Below are positions 1 to 13,111 of a DNA stretch of 64,000 bases, piece by piece. The notes beneath the pieces were generated by a model. It was given only the letters and a program-made list of their open reading frames with translations, made no database searches and was not told the DNA's origin. A program made the translations under genes and the position numbers. This stretch comes from Okapia johnstoni (lineage: Eukaryota > Chordata > Mammalia > Artiodactyla > Giraffidae), in NCBI GenBank assembly GCA_024291935.2, contig CM044308.1, positions 123,592,501-123,656,500 of the forward strand, read 5' to 3'. The first letter of the stretch is position 1, and every line of letters begins with the position of its first letter.

Positions 1-789
1 AAGTGATAAGGTGATCAACTTCTTATTTCTAACTAGGTTTTTAAAATACATGAAGTAGAGGTGCTTTTCTCTTGTACATGCATATGATTTTTTTTTTCTT
101 ACAGACTTTATTTTCTTTTATTCACATATGACAAATTTGAAGCCATTCCTAGGAAAGTCTGTTTCTTCCCATCTTTTGAGGAGGGTACAATGTAAACACT
201 GTTAAATGCAATAGAAAGCTTTACTGCATGAATATGGTATGACAGACTGTGTGTTGTGATTACTTCTGTCCAAGACTAAGATAAGAAAGGCTCCCTCAGC
301 TCCTTCCAGTAGGCCAGCCCAAAGCACACCTCCAACTTATCAGAGTTGTGACTCTGCATTAGTTAAGAATCTCTCAGATTTTGTGAGATGGAGATCTTGT
401 TAACCTTTCAGATGCAAAAATTGGAGTTATTTGCAGGAAAGTGCTTAACTAAATCCCTGGGCCATATTAGGTACTCAGTCATTGAGCTCTGCTTCTTTAA
501 AATTTGTGAGAGAAGTCGATATGGATGGCCTTTCAGAGTGATTTAATCAACAGGGGTGTTGAATTGCTCACTTGAATGTGCTGGTAAAAAAAAAGTTTAT
601 ATGGGAGCACTTCCCAGTGTCTTTGCTTTAGAGTACATGATCAAGTTTCAATTGTCCGTACTCATGGAGGGGAGATATGACATGCGTAAATAACAGCAGA
701 TAATATTTTAAGCCTTTCAACATGGCTGAGCATTTGTTGGACAGTTACTTTTGCAGAATATAGTAACAGAATTTCATAGCCAGAAGAGA
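1..789. other. unique AT-rich sequence
   Basis: No repeat family, long open frame or RNA gene is recognisable here. It contains only short homopolymer runs, such as a T-run near 90. Likely intronic or intergenic. Confidence 0.6.
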
Positions 790-925
790 ACTTTGAGATT
801 ACAGTCCTTTCATTTTACAAATGAGAAAACAGACCCAGAGAGACAGTGACTCACCCGAGATCATACAGTGGTGTGATCTTAGTGGCAGTTAGGATCAGAA
901 AACAGATGTGCTAGCTTCCAGTTCC
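790..925 (-). repeat. MIR SINE fragment
   Basis: Contains the antisense MIR core order: 'cattttacaaatgagaaaac', then 'agagacagtgactcacccga', then 'gatcatacagtg'. This corresponds to the usual 'ttttacagatgaggaaactgagg...ggtcacacagc' signature. Strongly diverged, as expected for this old mammalian tRNA-derived SINE. Confidence 0.7.
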
Positions 926-3130
926 GTGTTTTTAATTAATTCTTTAAGATTATATTTGCTTAGGTACATATCCAAAGCCACCCATGTGGCACCTGAGAAC
1001 TGATGTCTGGGACCCTAGCCAAGTGTAAGATAAAGGACCCATGAACTTGGAGGAGCAGAAACACTTTTGAGCCTTTGTGTTCCTTCCCTCTTTCTTTCTC
1101 TTTCTCTTTATTTATTTAGAAGCCAGATAACTCTCCTCTGACTCACAACCACAGCTTCGATTGTGTTATATTCAGGTGTGGGCCAGTAGATTTAGGGTGA
1201 GAAGCTAGCACTGCGGAAGGTCATTCTTAACAGAGTAGATATACATCTAAGTCAAAGAGAAAGTGGGAACCCTTGGGGACATAAGTGTCCGTGTAGACGT
1301 CTTGAGTAGGGTGTAGATTCCACATCAACAAGACAGGCAAGAATGAGGACCACACATATATCGTGGGCAAAAGCAAGTGGTTAGAAAGCCCCGTTCAGTG
1401 ATAACATGGCAAAAAGTGTGTAGGAATGAAACATCAACAAAAGCTGAACACCAGCCTGAGCCCCATTCCAAAAGGTGGTGCAGTGGGGATCCTGTCCGGA
1501 GGGTTTGTGGTTTGAAAGAGGAACAGTTAAAAGCCATCAAGAGACAGCCAGCTTTGAAACCGACGAACTATTTTGCCTTTGCTCAGAAGTTTTTTGATTT
1601 CCTAATCAGGTAGGATCAACTGTAGCCACTTGAGGCTTCTAGGTGTAAATATTGAATGGAGTGAATAAAGTTAATTCCTGGCCATCATTATTAGCTCTAC
1701 GTCCAAAACTGGCCTTTAAAATACACAACTCTCTAGCTCCAATAGCTTTGCTTCATAATCCAGCAAACTGATTTTGCTTTTGACTTTACTGTTGAGAAAT
1801 AAATGCTTAATCTGTTATTATAAGTAGAAATAATATTGGAATCATGGGCTAGCTGACAGGCCAGTTGTTTTCCCCAGATATGGATTTACTTATTGAGCTA
1901 ATAAGCCATTCATTTGTAACTATGAACATCTATTATCTTGGGTTTTGATGAATTTGAAATAGTACCAACATGAATACATTTGATTTGAAAGTAGTTTCAC
2001 TTTAGAAGTTATTTCCTTTTAGAAAACATCAATTTAAACTTTGGTTGAATTTTTGATACATTTAGAAGAATCATTAAAAACGTTTTTCAAAGGCACTCAA
2101 ACATTCTGTTATGGTGACCTTAAAAATCCAATAAGCATGGACAATCTTTATTTGTAGAATCTTTAGTTAGAGCACATAAATACTAAAATAAATTATAGCA
2201 TTTAAACTTGAATCATTGTGTTTCAGGGGGGAAAGTTAAATGAAGCTTTTTTAGGCTTGGAGAATCTTTTGTTGGGTTTACGTTGACTTAAATGAATTAA
2301 AATGAATGTTAGTTTCATTTTTGCAGAGGATTTAAATAATTAGTTTTGGTGTATTAGATCAATGGACTTGGAAGTCAGTGGGACAAAAGCTACAAAAAGG
2401 CAAATAAGTGGGTCTGCGCAGTTGTTGAAGTGATTAGCTCCATGGGCTTTGCTGCTGCACCTCCACTGCTGAAGATACCCCTCACCGTGAGCCTCTCTCC
2501 TAGTCCAGGGATGATGGCTTCCCAATATGCATAGTACAAATTGTGCCTTCAGCTTTTTCTTGTACCATGAGTCATAGTCTGAGTGGTCTTCCTTCTGTTC
2601 TGCTGTAGAGCATAATTCATGCAAAAAAATCTGATTTCAGCTGTGTCAACTTCAAAGGGTTGCAATCAGGCGTATATCTGGAAGGATTTGCTCAGAGAAG
2701 AGTTTCTGTTTTTCATTTATACCACTGGAGACTCAGACTATCTTTGATCAATTTAGTGGCAAGGAGCCAGAGCCGGCTTTTCCATTTGCCAACCTTAGTT
2801 AAGCCTTTTGTTTTCCTTGAATCTCAAGAAACTCTCTGGGATGAGGGCTGTGTACATTTGATATAATCATCTGGTTTATCTTTGTAAAAGCTAATCTTTA
2901 CATTGAAATAAAGATAAAAGTGTCAGATGGTTGTAATAGCTGCTAACATATGCATTTATTATGAAGGGTTTTGGTAGTTTAATCTATTGTAAACTCTACT
3001 ATAGCCCAACAGATGATGTGATCATGTCCACTGCATAAACACTCAACATGTGATGGGCTGGACAGTATCAGAAGTCTGAAGGCAGGAGTGAAGGAACACA
3101 GTGAAAAAAAAGCTCACTTCCTGGAGCAGG
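926..3130. other. unique sequence, no gene recognised
   Basis: Mostly AT-rich single-copy-looking DNA. A plus-strand frame is open from 1347 to 1613 and ends in CAG-GTAGGA, which resembles a splice donor, but no acceptor or protein family could be recognised. A pyrimidine-rich run lies at about 1081-1113. Nothing else stands out. Confidence 0.5.
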
Positions 3131-3390
3131 CGGAGAAGGCAATGGCACCCCACTCCAGTACTCTTGCCTGGAAAATCCCATGGATGGAGGAGCCTGGTAG
3201 GCTTCAGCCCATGGGGTCACTAAGAGTCGGACATGACTGAGCGACTTCACTTTCACTTTTCCCTTTCATGCACTGGAGAAGGAAATGGCAATCCACTCCA
3301 GTGTTCTTGCCTGGACAATCCCAGGGACGGGGAGCCTGGTGGGCTGCCGTCTATGGGGTCGCACAGAGTCGAACACGACTGAAGCGACTT

Positions 3391-3428
<38 letters not shown>
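3131..3428 (+). mobile_element. BOV-A2 SINE, full dimer with (AGC)n tail
   Basis: Two Bov-A monomers in tandem: the first begins 'ggagaaggcaatggcacccc', the second 'ggagaaggaaatggcaatcc'. They are joined by the typical 'cttcactttcacttttc' linker. The element ends in twelve perfect AGC units (3391-3426). It is bounded by a perfect 10-bp target-site duplication CTGGAGCAGG at 3121-3130 and 3429-3438. BOV-A2 is a ruminant SINE mobilised by BovB. Intact ends and TSD imply a fairly young insertion. Confidence 0.93.
3391..3426 (+). repeat. (AGC)12 microsatellite, SINE tail
   Basis: Twelve uninterrupted AGC trinucleotides form the 3' tail of the BOV-A2 element. Read in frame it gives a poly-serine open frame, which is an artefact of the repeat and not a protein. 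Confidence 0.97.
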
Positions 3429-3429
<1 letters not shown>

Positions 3430-3484
3430 TGGAGCAGGAGTGACTGCAGTGTTACAATAGCTGGAGTGGTGGTGGTGTCAGGAT

Positions 3485-3712
3485 CAGCAATTACAGCTCA
3501 CATTTATTGCAGATGTGCTATTGGCCAGGCTCTGTTCTGAAAGCCTTCCATGGATTATCTCCTTTAATCTTTGTGAAGTGGGTACTACTTCTACTTCTGT
3601 GTTATGGATGTGGCAATGAGGCTTATGGAGCTTCAATAATTCATCCAAGATCACATAGCTAATGTTTCTTTGATGAAGACAGCTTAGAGCATCGTGCTTG
3701 GCTTGAGCCAAG
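3485..3712 (-). repeat. MIR SINE, antisense
   Basis: Follows antisense MIR order: 'cacatttattgcagatgtgc', a 'ccaggctctgttctgaaagc' equivalent, 'tctcctttaatctttgtgaa', then 'caagatcacatagctaatg'. These match the end-to-core signature of an antisense MIR, at high divergence. Confidence 0.72.
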
Positions 3713-3850
3713 GAGACTCTGTATGCTTACTGCCTGGGTGATCTTGAACTAGTGACTGATTACTCAGGGTTCTCTGAGCTTCAGCTTCCTCCTCTGTGAA
3801 ATATTAGGGGAAGTGGAGAATCTGTGTCACAGGGTTTTTGAGATAGCTGA
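3713..3850 (+). repeat. MIR SINE fragment, sense
   Basis: Contains 'cctgggtgatcttgaactag' followed by 'ctctgagcttcagcttcctc' and 'ctgtgaaatattagg', the sense MIR core. It abuts an antisense MIR, so two independent old insertions or an inverted pair are possible. Confidence 0.68.
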
Positions 3851-4224
3851 ATTACGTAGTATATCTGGAGGTACTTTTGAAAGTTGTTATCCCATATAAG
3901 ATGGAAGTATTGTGGTTGTGAAAAAGGACAAGCCCTTTGGAGAGGGAAGCTTTGATTTTTTTTTTTAACTGAGAAAACAGACTTCTTCACAATGTGGGTT
4001 CAGAGTTGGCACTGGGTGTGTCTTCCTCCTGCCTTAGGGGAGCACGTGAAGGTTCTATCCTTGCATAATGGAGAGACAGGGATAAAAAAGATGAGATTCT
4101 TAACCAGCTCTGCTAGTGTTATGAACGTGAGGAGCTCTCTGAGCCAGGCTTAACTCAATAATTGATTCCAGTCAATGGAGAAAAAGGTAAGGCATGTTTC
4201 CATATTTACGTTTTCTAGAACCAT

Positions 4225-4402
4225 GGCTTTCCAACTTCATTGGGCATCATAGTCATCTGCAGGGCTTGTGAGAACAGGTGGCCGTGTCCCACCCCTGGAG
4301 TCTCTGATTCCGTAGATCTGGATTAGAATTTCATTTCTAACAAGTTCCCTAGTAATGCCATTGCTGCTGGTCCAGTCACCACACTTTGAGAACCACAGGT
4401 CA
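4225..4402 (+). repeat. MER5A non-autonomous hAT DNA transposon
   Basis: Recognised from ordered landmarks: 'tcatctgcagggcttgtgag', 'cccacccctggagtctctga', 'catttctaacaagttcccta', 'gctgctggtccagtcaccac' and a terminal 'ctttgagaaccacagg'. Length is close to a full MER5A (about 190 bp). MER5A is a MITE-like relic of Charlie-type hAT transposons. Confidence 0.88.
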
Positions 4403-5235
4403 GGAATATCTGTGTGTTCAAAATACTGTCCCACAGTATTCAAAGCTCAAGGTGAGGGCCTGCTTATTAAAAGCACAGCCAAGAGAAAATTTTACATGTC
4501 ATTTACCCCAACAGCAGTACTGTTTTTAGTACTAGGCTTTTTACACATCTTAAGAAGCAGAGAAGAAAGCATCTCTCTATTTTAACCTCACCAGTAAGGT
4601 GATAGGTTCTTATGCAGACTTATCATTGTGAATCTTTCTAAACTGAGCACTCCTCCTGAGCTGCTAAAATGCTTAACTGCTTGTTGATGGTGTTTGAGAG
4701 GGAGAGTTCATACTCAGGCATTTTCAAGGTAAGAGTGTGTGTGTTTCCTTCAGTTCAGAACAGGGTCTTTAGTGTCTTTTTACCCCAAATTTCTTTCTTT
4801 CGAGGTATTTTGTGTGAAAGTCCTCATTATTGGTTACCTCTTGGGGAGAGTCATTTGAAGCTGTCCTGGCTCCAACCTTACGGGGATGTGAAAAGAGGGC
4901 TATTTTCCACAGACACATCCTCGGGGACTGAAATAATGCTCCATGATCACTCCTAGTGGAATAGAACGCATTTTCTTTATGAAAGTAAACAAATGAACAA
5001 CGAGGCATTCTGGAAGTTAATGAAAAAAGAAGACGTAGAAAATGATAGGCAGGCTCTCGTTAGATGGTTTTCTATTTCAGCTGTTTGCCTCATTATACAG
5101 TTCTGGCATATAAAATTGGAGGAAATTAAAATATCTTTGGTGCCACTTAAGCCTTTTGACCTGTAATCATCGAATAAGAACACAGAAAGTGACATACTGC
5201 TTTGCTTTTAAAAAGTTAATAGACTATTTTTGAAC
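4403..5235. other. unique sequence, nothing recognised
   Basis: No repeat family or credible coding signal was found. The two overlapping open frames near 4669-5008 on opposite strands lack splice sites, family motifs or a supporting start context. Confidence 0.5.
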
Positions 5236-7180
5236 AGTTTTTATATTTTATGGAAGGATGAATGGAAAGAACAGAGAGTCCTATATATTCCCTCATCTCT
5301 CTGTCCCATCTCCCCACCACCCCCGACTTCCACTGCAGTTTTCCCTGTAATTAACGTCTTAAGTGCTGTGGTACCTTGGTTATAGTTGATGAGCCAGTAC
5401 TGATACGTTATTATTCACCGAAGTCCATCGTCTACATTAGGGTTCCCTGTTTCCTACATTCTGTGCATTTTGACTAACGTATAACATGTGTCCATCATTA
5501 CAGTGTCATACAGAATAGTCCCACTACTGTAAAAATGCCCTGTGCTCCCCCCACCTGCCCCATTCATCTCCTCTCTGTTCCCCAGAACCTCTGATCTTTT
5601 TTCTGTCTTCATAGTTTTTCCTTATGCAGAATGTCATGTAAGTTGGAATCAAATAGTATGCAGCCTTCTTTCACTTAGCAATATTTATTTAAGGTTCTTC
5701 CATGCCTTTTTCGGGGGAGGTATACTTAAAAAGAGCTTTTATTTGGAAATAATTTCAAGATAAGTTGTGAGAACAACTCAGTGAATACCTGTATGCTCCT
5801 CACCCAGATGTGCCTGCACTTTGTCCCATTTGCTTGATCTCTTACTCTTTCTTCACAGGTATCCATATTATTCATATTTTTCCTAACTCAGTCTCTCCTA
5901 AGATTAAGGATACTCTCCTACACAGAGTTCAGTCGTTTTTAAAAGAAACACTCCAAACCCTTCTCTCTCTCCAGTTAACTGTTGGGATTTCAGTCATAAT
6001 TGACCCCATATTTTTCTTTATAAGTCTATACCATTTTTTTCTCTAGTACAGTATTCAGTCTCCGATGATGTCCTAATTTTATTTAATTTATTTTTGCCGA
6101 GTTTTTTGAGATGTAATTGACATCACTACTATAAAGTTAGTTACATATCCATCTCCTTGCTCTTTTGTGGCTTTTGATGGTTCATTTCTTTTCATCTTTG
6201 AATGATATTCCTTTGTCTGGATGTACCACAGTTTGTTTATTCATTCATCAGTTGAAGTTATCTTGATTGCTTCCAAGTTTTGACCACTGTGAATAAAGCT
6301 GCCATAGACATTTACATGTAGGTGTTTGTGTAGATGTAAGTTTTCAGTTATTTTGGTTAAATAAGCAAGGAGCATGATTGCTTTGTTATACAATAAGATT
6401 ATGTTTGGTTTTATGAGAAACTGCCAAACCGTCTTCCCAAGTGGCTGTACCATTTTCTGTTCCCACCAACAGCCTTTGAGATTTCTGTTCCACATAATCA
6501 CCAGCTCTCGCAGCACCAGTGTGAGCATTTGGATTTCAGCCTTTCTAATAGGTGTGTAATATTACCTCATTGTTTTAATTTTCATTTCCTTAATGAAAAA
6601 TGATGTTGAGCATGTTTTCATGTGCTTATTTGCCATCTGTATGTCTTTTTTTGGATGAGGTATCTGTTTATATCTTCTGTCCATTCTGTAATTCTGTTAT
6701 TTCCTTAATGCTGTTTTAAGAGGTTATTGTGTATCATGGATACTGTCCTTTATCATATATGTATTTTGCAAAGATTTCCTCTCTGTCTGTGGCTAGTCAT
6801 TTCATTCTCTTTACAGTGTCTTTTGCAGAGCAGAGCTTTTTAATTTTAATGTAGTCTATCTTATCAATTCTTTTCTTTCATGGATTGTGCTTTTGATCTT
6901 GAATCTGGAAAGTCACCACTGAACTAAAGGTCACCTAGATTTTCTCCTGTGTTATCTTCTAGAAGTTATAGTTTTTGCATTTTACATTTAGGCCTATGAT
7001 CCATTTTGAGTTAATTTAAGGGTCTGTGTCTAGATTCATTTTTTCCCCTTGCATGTGTATGTCCAGTTGTTCCAGAACCATTTGATGAAAAGGCTTTTTA
7101 TCCAATGTATTGTCTTTGCAGTTTGTCAAAGATCAGTTGATTTTATTTGCATGGATCTATTTCTGGGCTTTCTACTGCCT
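5236..7180 (-). mobile_element. old L1M LINE, antisense 3' part
   Basis: Runs antisense from the L1 3' UTR into the end of ORF2. Landmarks in order: 'gtccatcattacagtgtcat', 'agaatgtcatgtaagttgga', 'ggatgtaccacagtttgttt', 'gaaactgccaaaccgtcttc', 'cctttctaataggtgtgtaa', 'gatgttgagcatgttttcat', 'tatgatccattttgagttaa' and 'ccagttgttccagaaccatt'. No open frame remains. A different old segment (5718-6166) interrupts it. Confidence 0.85.
5718..6166 (-). mobile_element. older-type L1 3' UTR segment inserted in L1M
   Basis: Interrupts the L1M sequence between 'cttccatgcctttttcgggg' and 'ggcttttgatggttcatttc', which are continuous in the L1M family. The insert holds 'ggaaataatttcaagataag', 'aatacctgtatgctcctcac' and 'gcctgcactttgtcccattt', resembling an L1ME-type 3' UTR. 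Family assignment is tentative. Confidence 0.5.
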
Positions 7181-8756
7181 TGCTTTTTAACTGCAAATTT
7201 GTAGCAGTTGCTTTGGATCTCTCCTGTTGATCTTCCTCAGCGTACAGGTCAGTATTTATACCCCTGCCTGCTGATGGGCTCTGCTTGTTTGCGTAGTTAG
7301 CATTTCACTCCTCCAAACATTCCTTGTGACAGCAAATAAAGGGCCAGTCATTTACCTCTCTTGTCTTTATCCACTCATTTGTCACTAGCTTTCTTTGCTA
7401 AATTCAAACCTATTCTAGTAAATGATTTTAATAAATTCCACATAGTCCACTTAATGATTTTATCAGTGTGGTTTCCAGGAATGGGCAGTATCATAAAAGT
7501 ATCATAAAAGTGATGCGTGCCTGTACTATTGATTAAGTACTTTTTGTCTGTCTGTTGCCTCATTTTTAAGATAGACATAATAATCTTCTTAGAAAGAGCA
7601 GATGTTTTTAATCAAATCACAAAAAAATATGTGAAAACACATGAGGTGGGGAAGGGTATATTGATGGTTTGTATGTACTGTAAGTTTCAATTCTTCACTT
7701 TTCTCTATCTTCATTTTATACTTTCTCCTAAAACAGTCTGTTCCTCTAGTCTTACTTATAACTGAAAACTTTCACTGAAGACCCTGATCCATATATTTTA
7801 GATAATTGATGAATTTCCGTTGCAGAATGTCCATCCCCTTGTGTAACCATTCCTCTTCCTTCTTTTTCTCTCCCTCCTCCTCCCTCTCCCTCTTCTCCCT
7901 ATCACCTTAAAAAAATGACTGGTGGAGAGAAGGTGGGGTGCCTGTAAAGCTTTAATTTCATAGTGAGAATGTTTAGGTACAAAATATTGATTGGAAGGAC
8001 ATCTATCAGGTCTGAGCCCCAAAGCATTATTTTATCATTGTAATGTAAGATGTGGCGATAGCCATGATCTACCTAATCCTGTTGCTAATCTTTATAAGCC
8101 TAATAAAATGTTAAGTCTTATCTATCTATGTACTATACAGCCTATTTTACTTTAGGCACGCTGAATCAAAATCTACATTTAGTTGCTTCGGAAAATACAT
8201 ATATTTTTCTCAGGCTTCTTGTATGAATTCCATCTTCCCTAGCATTATTTTCTGAACCACCCAAACTGTGAATTCCATGCCACTGTTAAAGCCTGCTAAA
8301 TCTTCAGTGTATAGAGGGAACTTAACACCTTTTTCAAGCATATACTTTAGATATTTCTGATAATTGATAATATAAATAGATATATATTAATATATTAATA
8401 AACTTGGATTAGTGTTGTCTGTCTTAGATTGTAAGTTCATAAATGGCAGGGGTATGCTGATATATTTTGTAAATCATTGCCAAGAACAGCTTAAAAGTCT
8501 GGAAAATGGTTTTGTGAATAATGAGGGAAAAACCTTTGTAATAAATATATTAATATGGAGGGATTAAAGATTAGGAGAAGCAAGAATTTGAGAGTGGTTG
8601 AAATTAATACAGCCTGATTCTGATTTTCTTTTGATTATTATATACATTATATGCTTTTTTCATTTATTACTTTTAATCTTATTTATTTAAAGTAATAAAT
8701 TTATTACTTTAAATCTAATCTATTTAAATCTATAGATTTAAATTTAAATCTTTATA
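7181..8756. other. unique AT-rich stretch
   Basis: No repeat family recognised. It holds an almost pure C/T tract at about 7847-7905 and low-complexity AT runs at about 8340-8405 and 8640-8760. A short direct repeat 'agtatcataaa' occurs twice at 7488-7509. No coding signal seen. Confidence 0.5.
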
Positions 8757-10800
8757 TTTAAAACGAGTTTTTTGTAGGCAGCATATAGTTGATTCTTGTT
8801 AGCTGGAAAAATTCTGACAATGTATTTACATAGGTGTTTTTAGATCATTTACATTTAATGTAATTATTGATAGATTGGATTTAAAGTTCCCATTTTATTA
8901 TTTGTTTTCTCCATGTTCCTCCATTTCTTGTTCCTCTTTGTCTCCTTTCCTGTCTTCTCTTGGATGATTTGAATCTATCTTTTTAGTATTCCGTTTTCAT
9001 TTATATACTGAATTTTTGGCTTTATTTCTTTGAAAAAAATTTTGGAGAATGTTTGAGAGTTCCAGCATACATATGTAAACTCTGACAATCTGCTTAGTGT
9101 TAATATTGTACTACATCAAGTAAAATGTAGAAACCTTATGATCATATAGTTTCCTTTATCCTCCCCTGCTTACCTTTATGACATAAATTATATCTGTACA
9201 TTGAAAAGCCTACCAAACAATGGTATAATTTTTACTTTTAGCAGTCATACACGTTTTAAAGAACTGTGGAAAATAGTCTTTTATATTTACCCAGGTATTT
9301 ACATTCCTGTTGTTGCTCTTGGTGAATATCCAGGTTTCTGGTGTCATTTCCCTTCAGCCTGAACCACTTCCTTTAGCATTTCTTTTAGAGTAGTTTTGCC
9401 AAAAATGAATTCTCTTAGTGTTCGTTTGTCTAAAAATGTCATTATTTAGCTTTCTTTCCTGAGGAATATTATCAAGGGATATAGAATTCTAGGTCAGCTG
9501 TTTTTTTTTTTCTGTACTTTAAAGATGTTTTTCCGCTGTCTTTTGGCCATTCTCGTTTCTGATGAAAACTCTTCAGTTATTTGAATAATTGTTCTCCTAT
9601 ATGTAACACGTAATTGCTCTCTAGCCGTTATGAAGATTTTCCCTGTATCTTTGCTTTTAAGCAGTTGATTTTGATGTGTCTAAGGGTGGTTATCTTTGAG
9701 CTTATTCTATTTAGAGTTTATGAGCTGTTTGCATTTATAAATTTATGTATTTTAATAATTGGGAAGTTTTTGGCCATTATTTCTTCGAACAGTTTCTCCA
9801 CCAGTCTTTTCCTCCTCTTTTTCTAGAATTCCAGTGACGAAAATACTAGAAGTTTTAATATTCTCCTGCAGGTCTCTGAGGCTCTACTTATTTTTCTGAA
9901 TTTTGTTCTGTTTGTTGTTTAGACAAGATGATTTCACTCACCCTTTAAACTTACTCACTCTTTCCTCTGTGGTCACTGTTCTTCTGCTGAGCTCTCCAGT
10001 GAATTTTAAATTTCAGATTTTTTTTTTTATTACTATAATTTTCACTTGGTTATTTTTCTAATTTCTGTTTCTCTGCTGAGAACTTCTGTCTCTCATTTCA
10101 TATCCTCATGGAAGATATTATGTTATCTATTCTCTGGGTCATCTTATAGTTGAAATCTGGATGTATTTTCTCTTGAGATCTAGACATATTTTTCCAGCTC
10201 TTTTAATATGAATTGCTATTAGATTGTATCCTGGGCGCTGTGCATATTATGCTACAGTGTATATTCTGGGTCCTATTGTATTCTCTTGAACAATGTCTTT
10301 TTAAAATTTGGTTTTGCAGTCAGTGAACCTGGCTAGATTCAGACTGAATTTCCTTGTCACCTTCCGAGGGTGGTGGTTCTAATCTCAGTTCAGTTTTCAG
10401 AGCCTTTGTTGGGATACTATGGGTCTGTCTCATGAATGCACAGCTCAAGTTGAGGCTGGGAACTGTGCCAGTTTGTGTATAGAATTTGGGAATTACCTTC
10501 TCCATGTTCTTTTTCTCTATGATTTCCCTAATACTCTGGCCTTCAAGGGTCCTTTTCCAGGTTCCTCTGGCCCAAAAGAGAGTTTCATTTGAAGATTTAG
10601 CTGTTCAGGCTGCTGCACTGACTGGTCTGTTGCTTTCTCTGGAACTCGGTGATGGTGTCCTGCTCCAGGACAAAGCAGGATGGTGTCCTGCTCCAAAGTA
10701 AAAGAAAATAAAATAACCTGGGAAGTTCACCCCCTTTTTGGTCACTTCTCTCAGTTTTGGCTCTCCTCCACAATTCACCTTTTTCATTCACTTTTCAGAG
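8757..10800 (-). mobile_element. old L1ME/HAL1-like LINE, antisense 5'/ORF1 part
   Basis: Landmarks known from antisense L1ME/HAL1 elements occur in order: 'gtaggcagcatatagttgat', 'catttacatttaatgtaatt', 'aaaatgtagaaaccttatga', 'acttcctttagcatttcttt', 'agggatatagaattctaggt', 'gttttgatgtg'-like text near 9670, and 'gggaagtttttggccattat'. The part beyond about 10260 is more diverged and less certain. No open frame survives. Confidence 0.72.
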
Positions 10801-12758
10801 TCCTCAGGTAGTTGCTGTTGATGTTGGACCCAGAGCTTTTGGTTGTAAAAAGTAAGAGGGAGAGGCTGCAATGTATTTACCCCAGCAGAGAGGAACTGGA
10901 GTGCCCTACTTTTCTTTGCTTCATTAAGGATCATTGCACATCAAAGGGGAGAATATGTGATGATAGTAAACAGGACGTGTATGTATTTTCCAAAACAGCT
11001 TGCAAAAAAGATCTATATTTTGCTAGTAAGTGACACTTTGGCATCCGGGTAACTTAAAGCAGTAATTAATTTCCTTCCTTTCACTGTTTTGTAAGATGCA
11101 GGCTGTATTAATACTTTGTGGAGGCAGGTGATATATTAGAGAAAACTAAATTCCAAAAGTAATTGGGAGGTATTGAAGCCAAGAATGCCTAAGAGATGAG
11201 GAAGGAGGCTTCCAGTCCGTGGGCAGTTGCCAGTCATCCTGAGGTTAGAGTGTGTGACCTAACTTCAGCTAATTGTCACTATCATCTTCTTTTCTCAGAT
11301 GGCTGTGTGAAAGAAGGCAGGGTTAACATCACAGCGAAGAAGATTAGGAGAAAAGAATATTAGGTCAAAAGTATTTAAAATTGAGGTGTGATTCTGTCTT
11401 CCTTGAATTAGGACTTTGAGCCCACTTGGCTGTATTTCAGTAAGATAATCTTTTAGTGTGTACTTTGAATTATCAATTTTACAGTGACAATATTGGCTTC
11501 TTTATATTTGACTTCAGAATGTGGCAAAAGCAACTCTCATAATTCTATCATTTATATGAGTATATTTCCTATATTCTGTTTCTTACTTAATATTTGGATT
11601 TTTTTTATCACAAAAGTGATAAAAGCTTACCGTAAATATTCCAATCAATAATAAAGCTTACAAAGTAAAAAAAGTGAAAATTAACCCTTAGGGTTTCAGT
11701 TTTAGGAATTTTCTAGTTCCTTGTATTGGGAAGCGGGATTTAGTTGAAATTATTCTATATTAAAAAACATTTGTTCTGACACTTAAGATACCTTTGTAGT
11801 CTAAGCATTGTCAGCTTTTTATACATTATTTGAAAATTCTTCCTAAGTCTAATTTTGTTTAATTTTTAAGAGTTATGTATAGGAAACTTAAAGGGTGTAA
11901 AGTAAATGTTAAAATTTCCTTTTATCCATCTTCTCTTGGTATGAGCCGTTAGTAACACTATTCCTTTTTGTGTATTTCTGGAAGTGTTTCTGTAATATAA
12001 AAACACATGTATTAACCTAGAAAGAGTTTTATACTCTGTTCACTTTTGCTCTTTTTTCTGAATATGTAAATATTATTAGAACATGACTATTTCTTCATTT
12101 GTTTAAAACTCCTTGTAAACATAATTTTTAATGACTGGAGATTTTCTGTTCTCTTGAAATTGGGTGCTTTGATTGCACTTAATTTTCTTATTTTTAAAAT
12201 GACAGAATAGTTTGGTTTTAAGTCAGCCTCAGCAGCCTCTCAGATGCATCTTATCTGAAACATCTGATCTATTCTCAACATTTAAATAACTTGTGAAAAC
12301 ACCTAGCCTGGCCCATGGAATGAAGTCATTAGATACATGTTTATTCTTTATCTCCTTAACTCTGTAACTCCTTAGCTACCAGGATAGAGCAGCCTCAGAT
12401 TAACAATGATAGGAATTAATTTTTGGGTGAAAGCCATTAGCCAACATGCATTACAGTGTTACTGTGAGCAGAGTGCTTCATGTTAAATGACTCTTGTCAA
12501 AGCAATAAGATAAGAGTTCTGAATTTGACAAGACACCCAAAACCTCTCATAGTGTCCCATTCAGAAGAGATTAAATTATTATACAACTGGCTGTCTGTAT
12601 CCATGGATTCAAATAATCTCATATTGAGAATATCTGGGAAAAAATTCAGGAAAGTTCCAAAAAACAAATTTGCTGTGTGCCCAACAACTATTTTCATGCA
12701 TTTCCATTGTATTTACAACTATTTATATAGCATTAACATTAGGTATTATAAGTTGTCT
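10801..12758. other. unique AT-rich sequence
   Basis: I see no repeat family or gene. Open frames here are short and unsupported. The region ends directly at the target site of a BovB insertion. Confidence 0.5.
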
Positions 12759-13103
12759 CAGTTCAGTTCAGTTCAGTCGCTCAGTCGTGTCCGACTCTTT
12801 GCGACCCCATGAATTGCAGCACGCCAGGCCTCTCTGTCCATCACCAACTCCCGGAGTCTACCCAAACCCATGTCCATCAAGTCGGTGATGCCATCCAACC
12901 ATCTCATCCTCTGTCGTCCCCTTCTCCTCCTGCCCTCAATCTTTCCCAGCATCAGGGTCTTTTCCAATGAGTCAACTCTTCGCATGAGGTGGCCAAAGTA
13001 TTGGAGTTTCAGCTTCAACATCAGTCCTTCCAATGAACACTCAGGATTGATGTCTTTTAGGATGGATTGATTGGATCTCCTTGCAGTCCAAGGGATTCTC
13101 AAG
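12759..13103 (-). mobile_element. BovB LINE, 3' end, 5'-truncated
   Basis: Antisense copy of the BovB 3' terminus. It begins with the terminal 'cagttcagttcagttcagtc' repeat and runs through the end of ORF2, coding on the minus strand for a peptide containing [20 protein letters not shown]. An 8-bp duplication AGTTGTCT flanks it (12751-12758 and 13104-13111). BovB is an RTE-clade LINE that supplies the retrotransposition machinery for Bov-tA and BOV-A2. Confidence 0.92.
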
Positions 13104-13111
13104 AGTTGTCT

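Noticed and set aside
3268..3540. 90-codon open frame with a poly-serine run
   Set aside because: It lies inside BOV-A2. The serines come from the (AGC)12 SINE tail.
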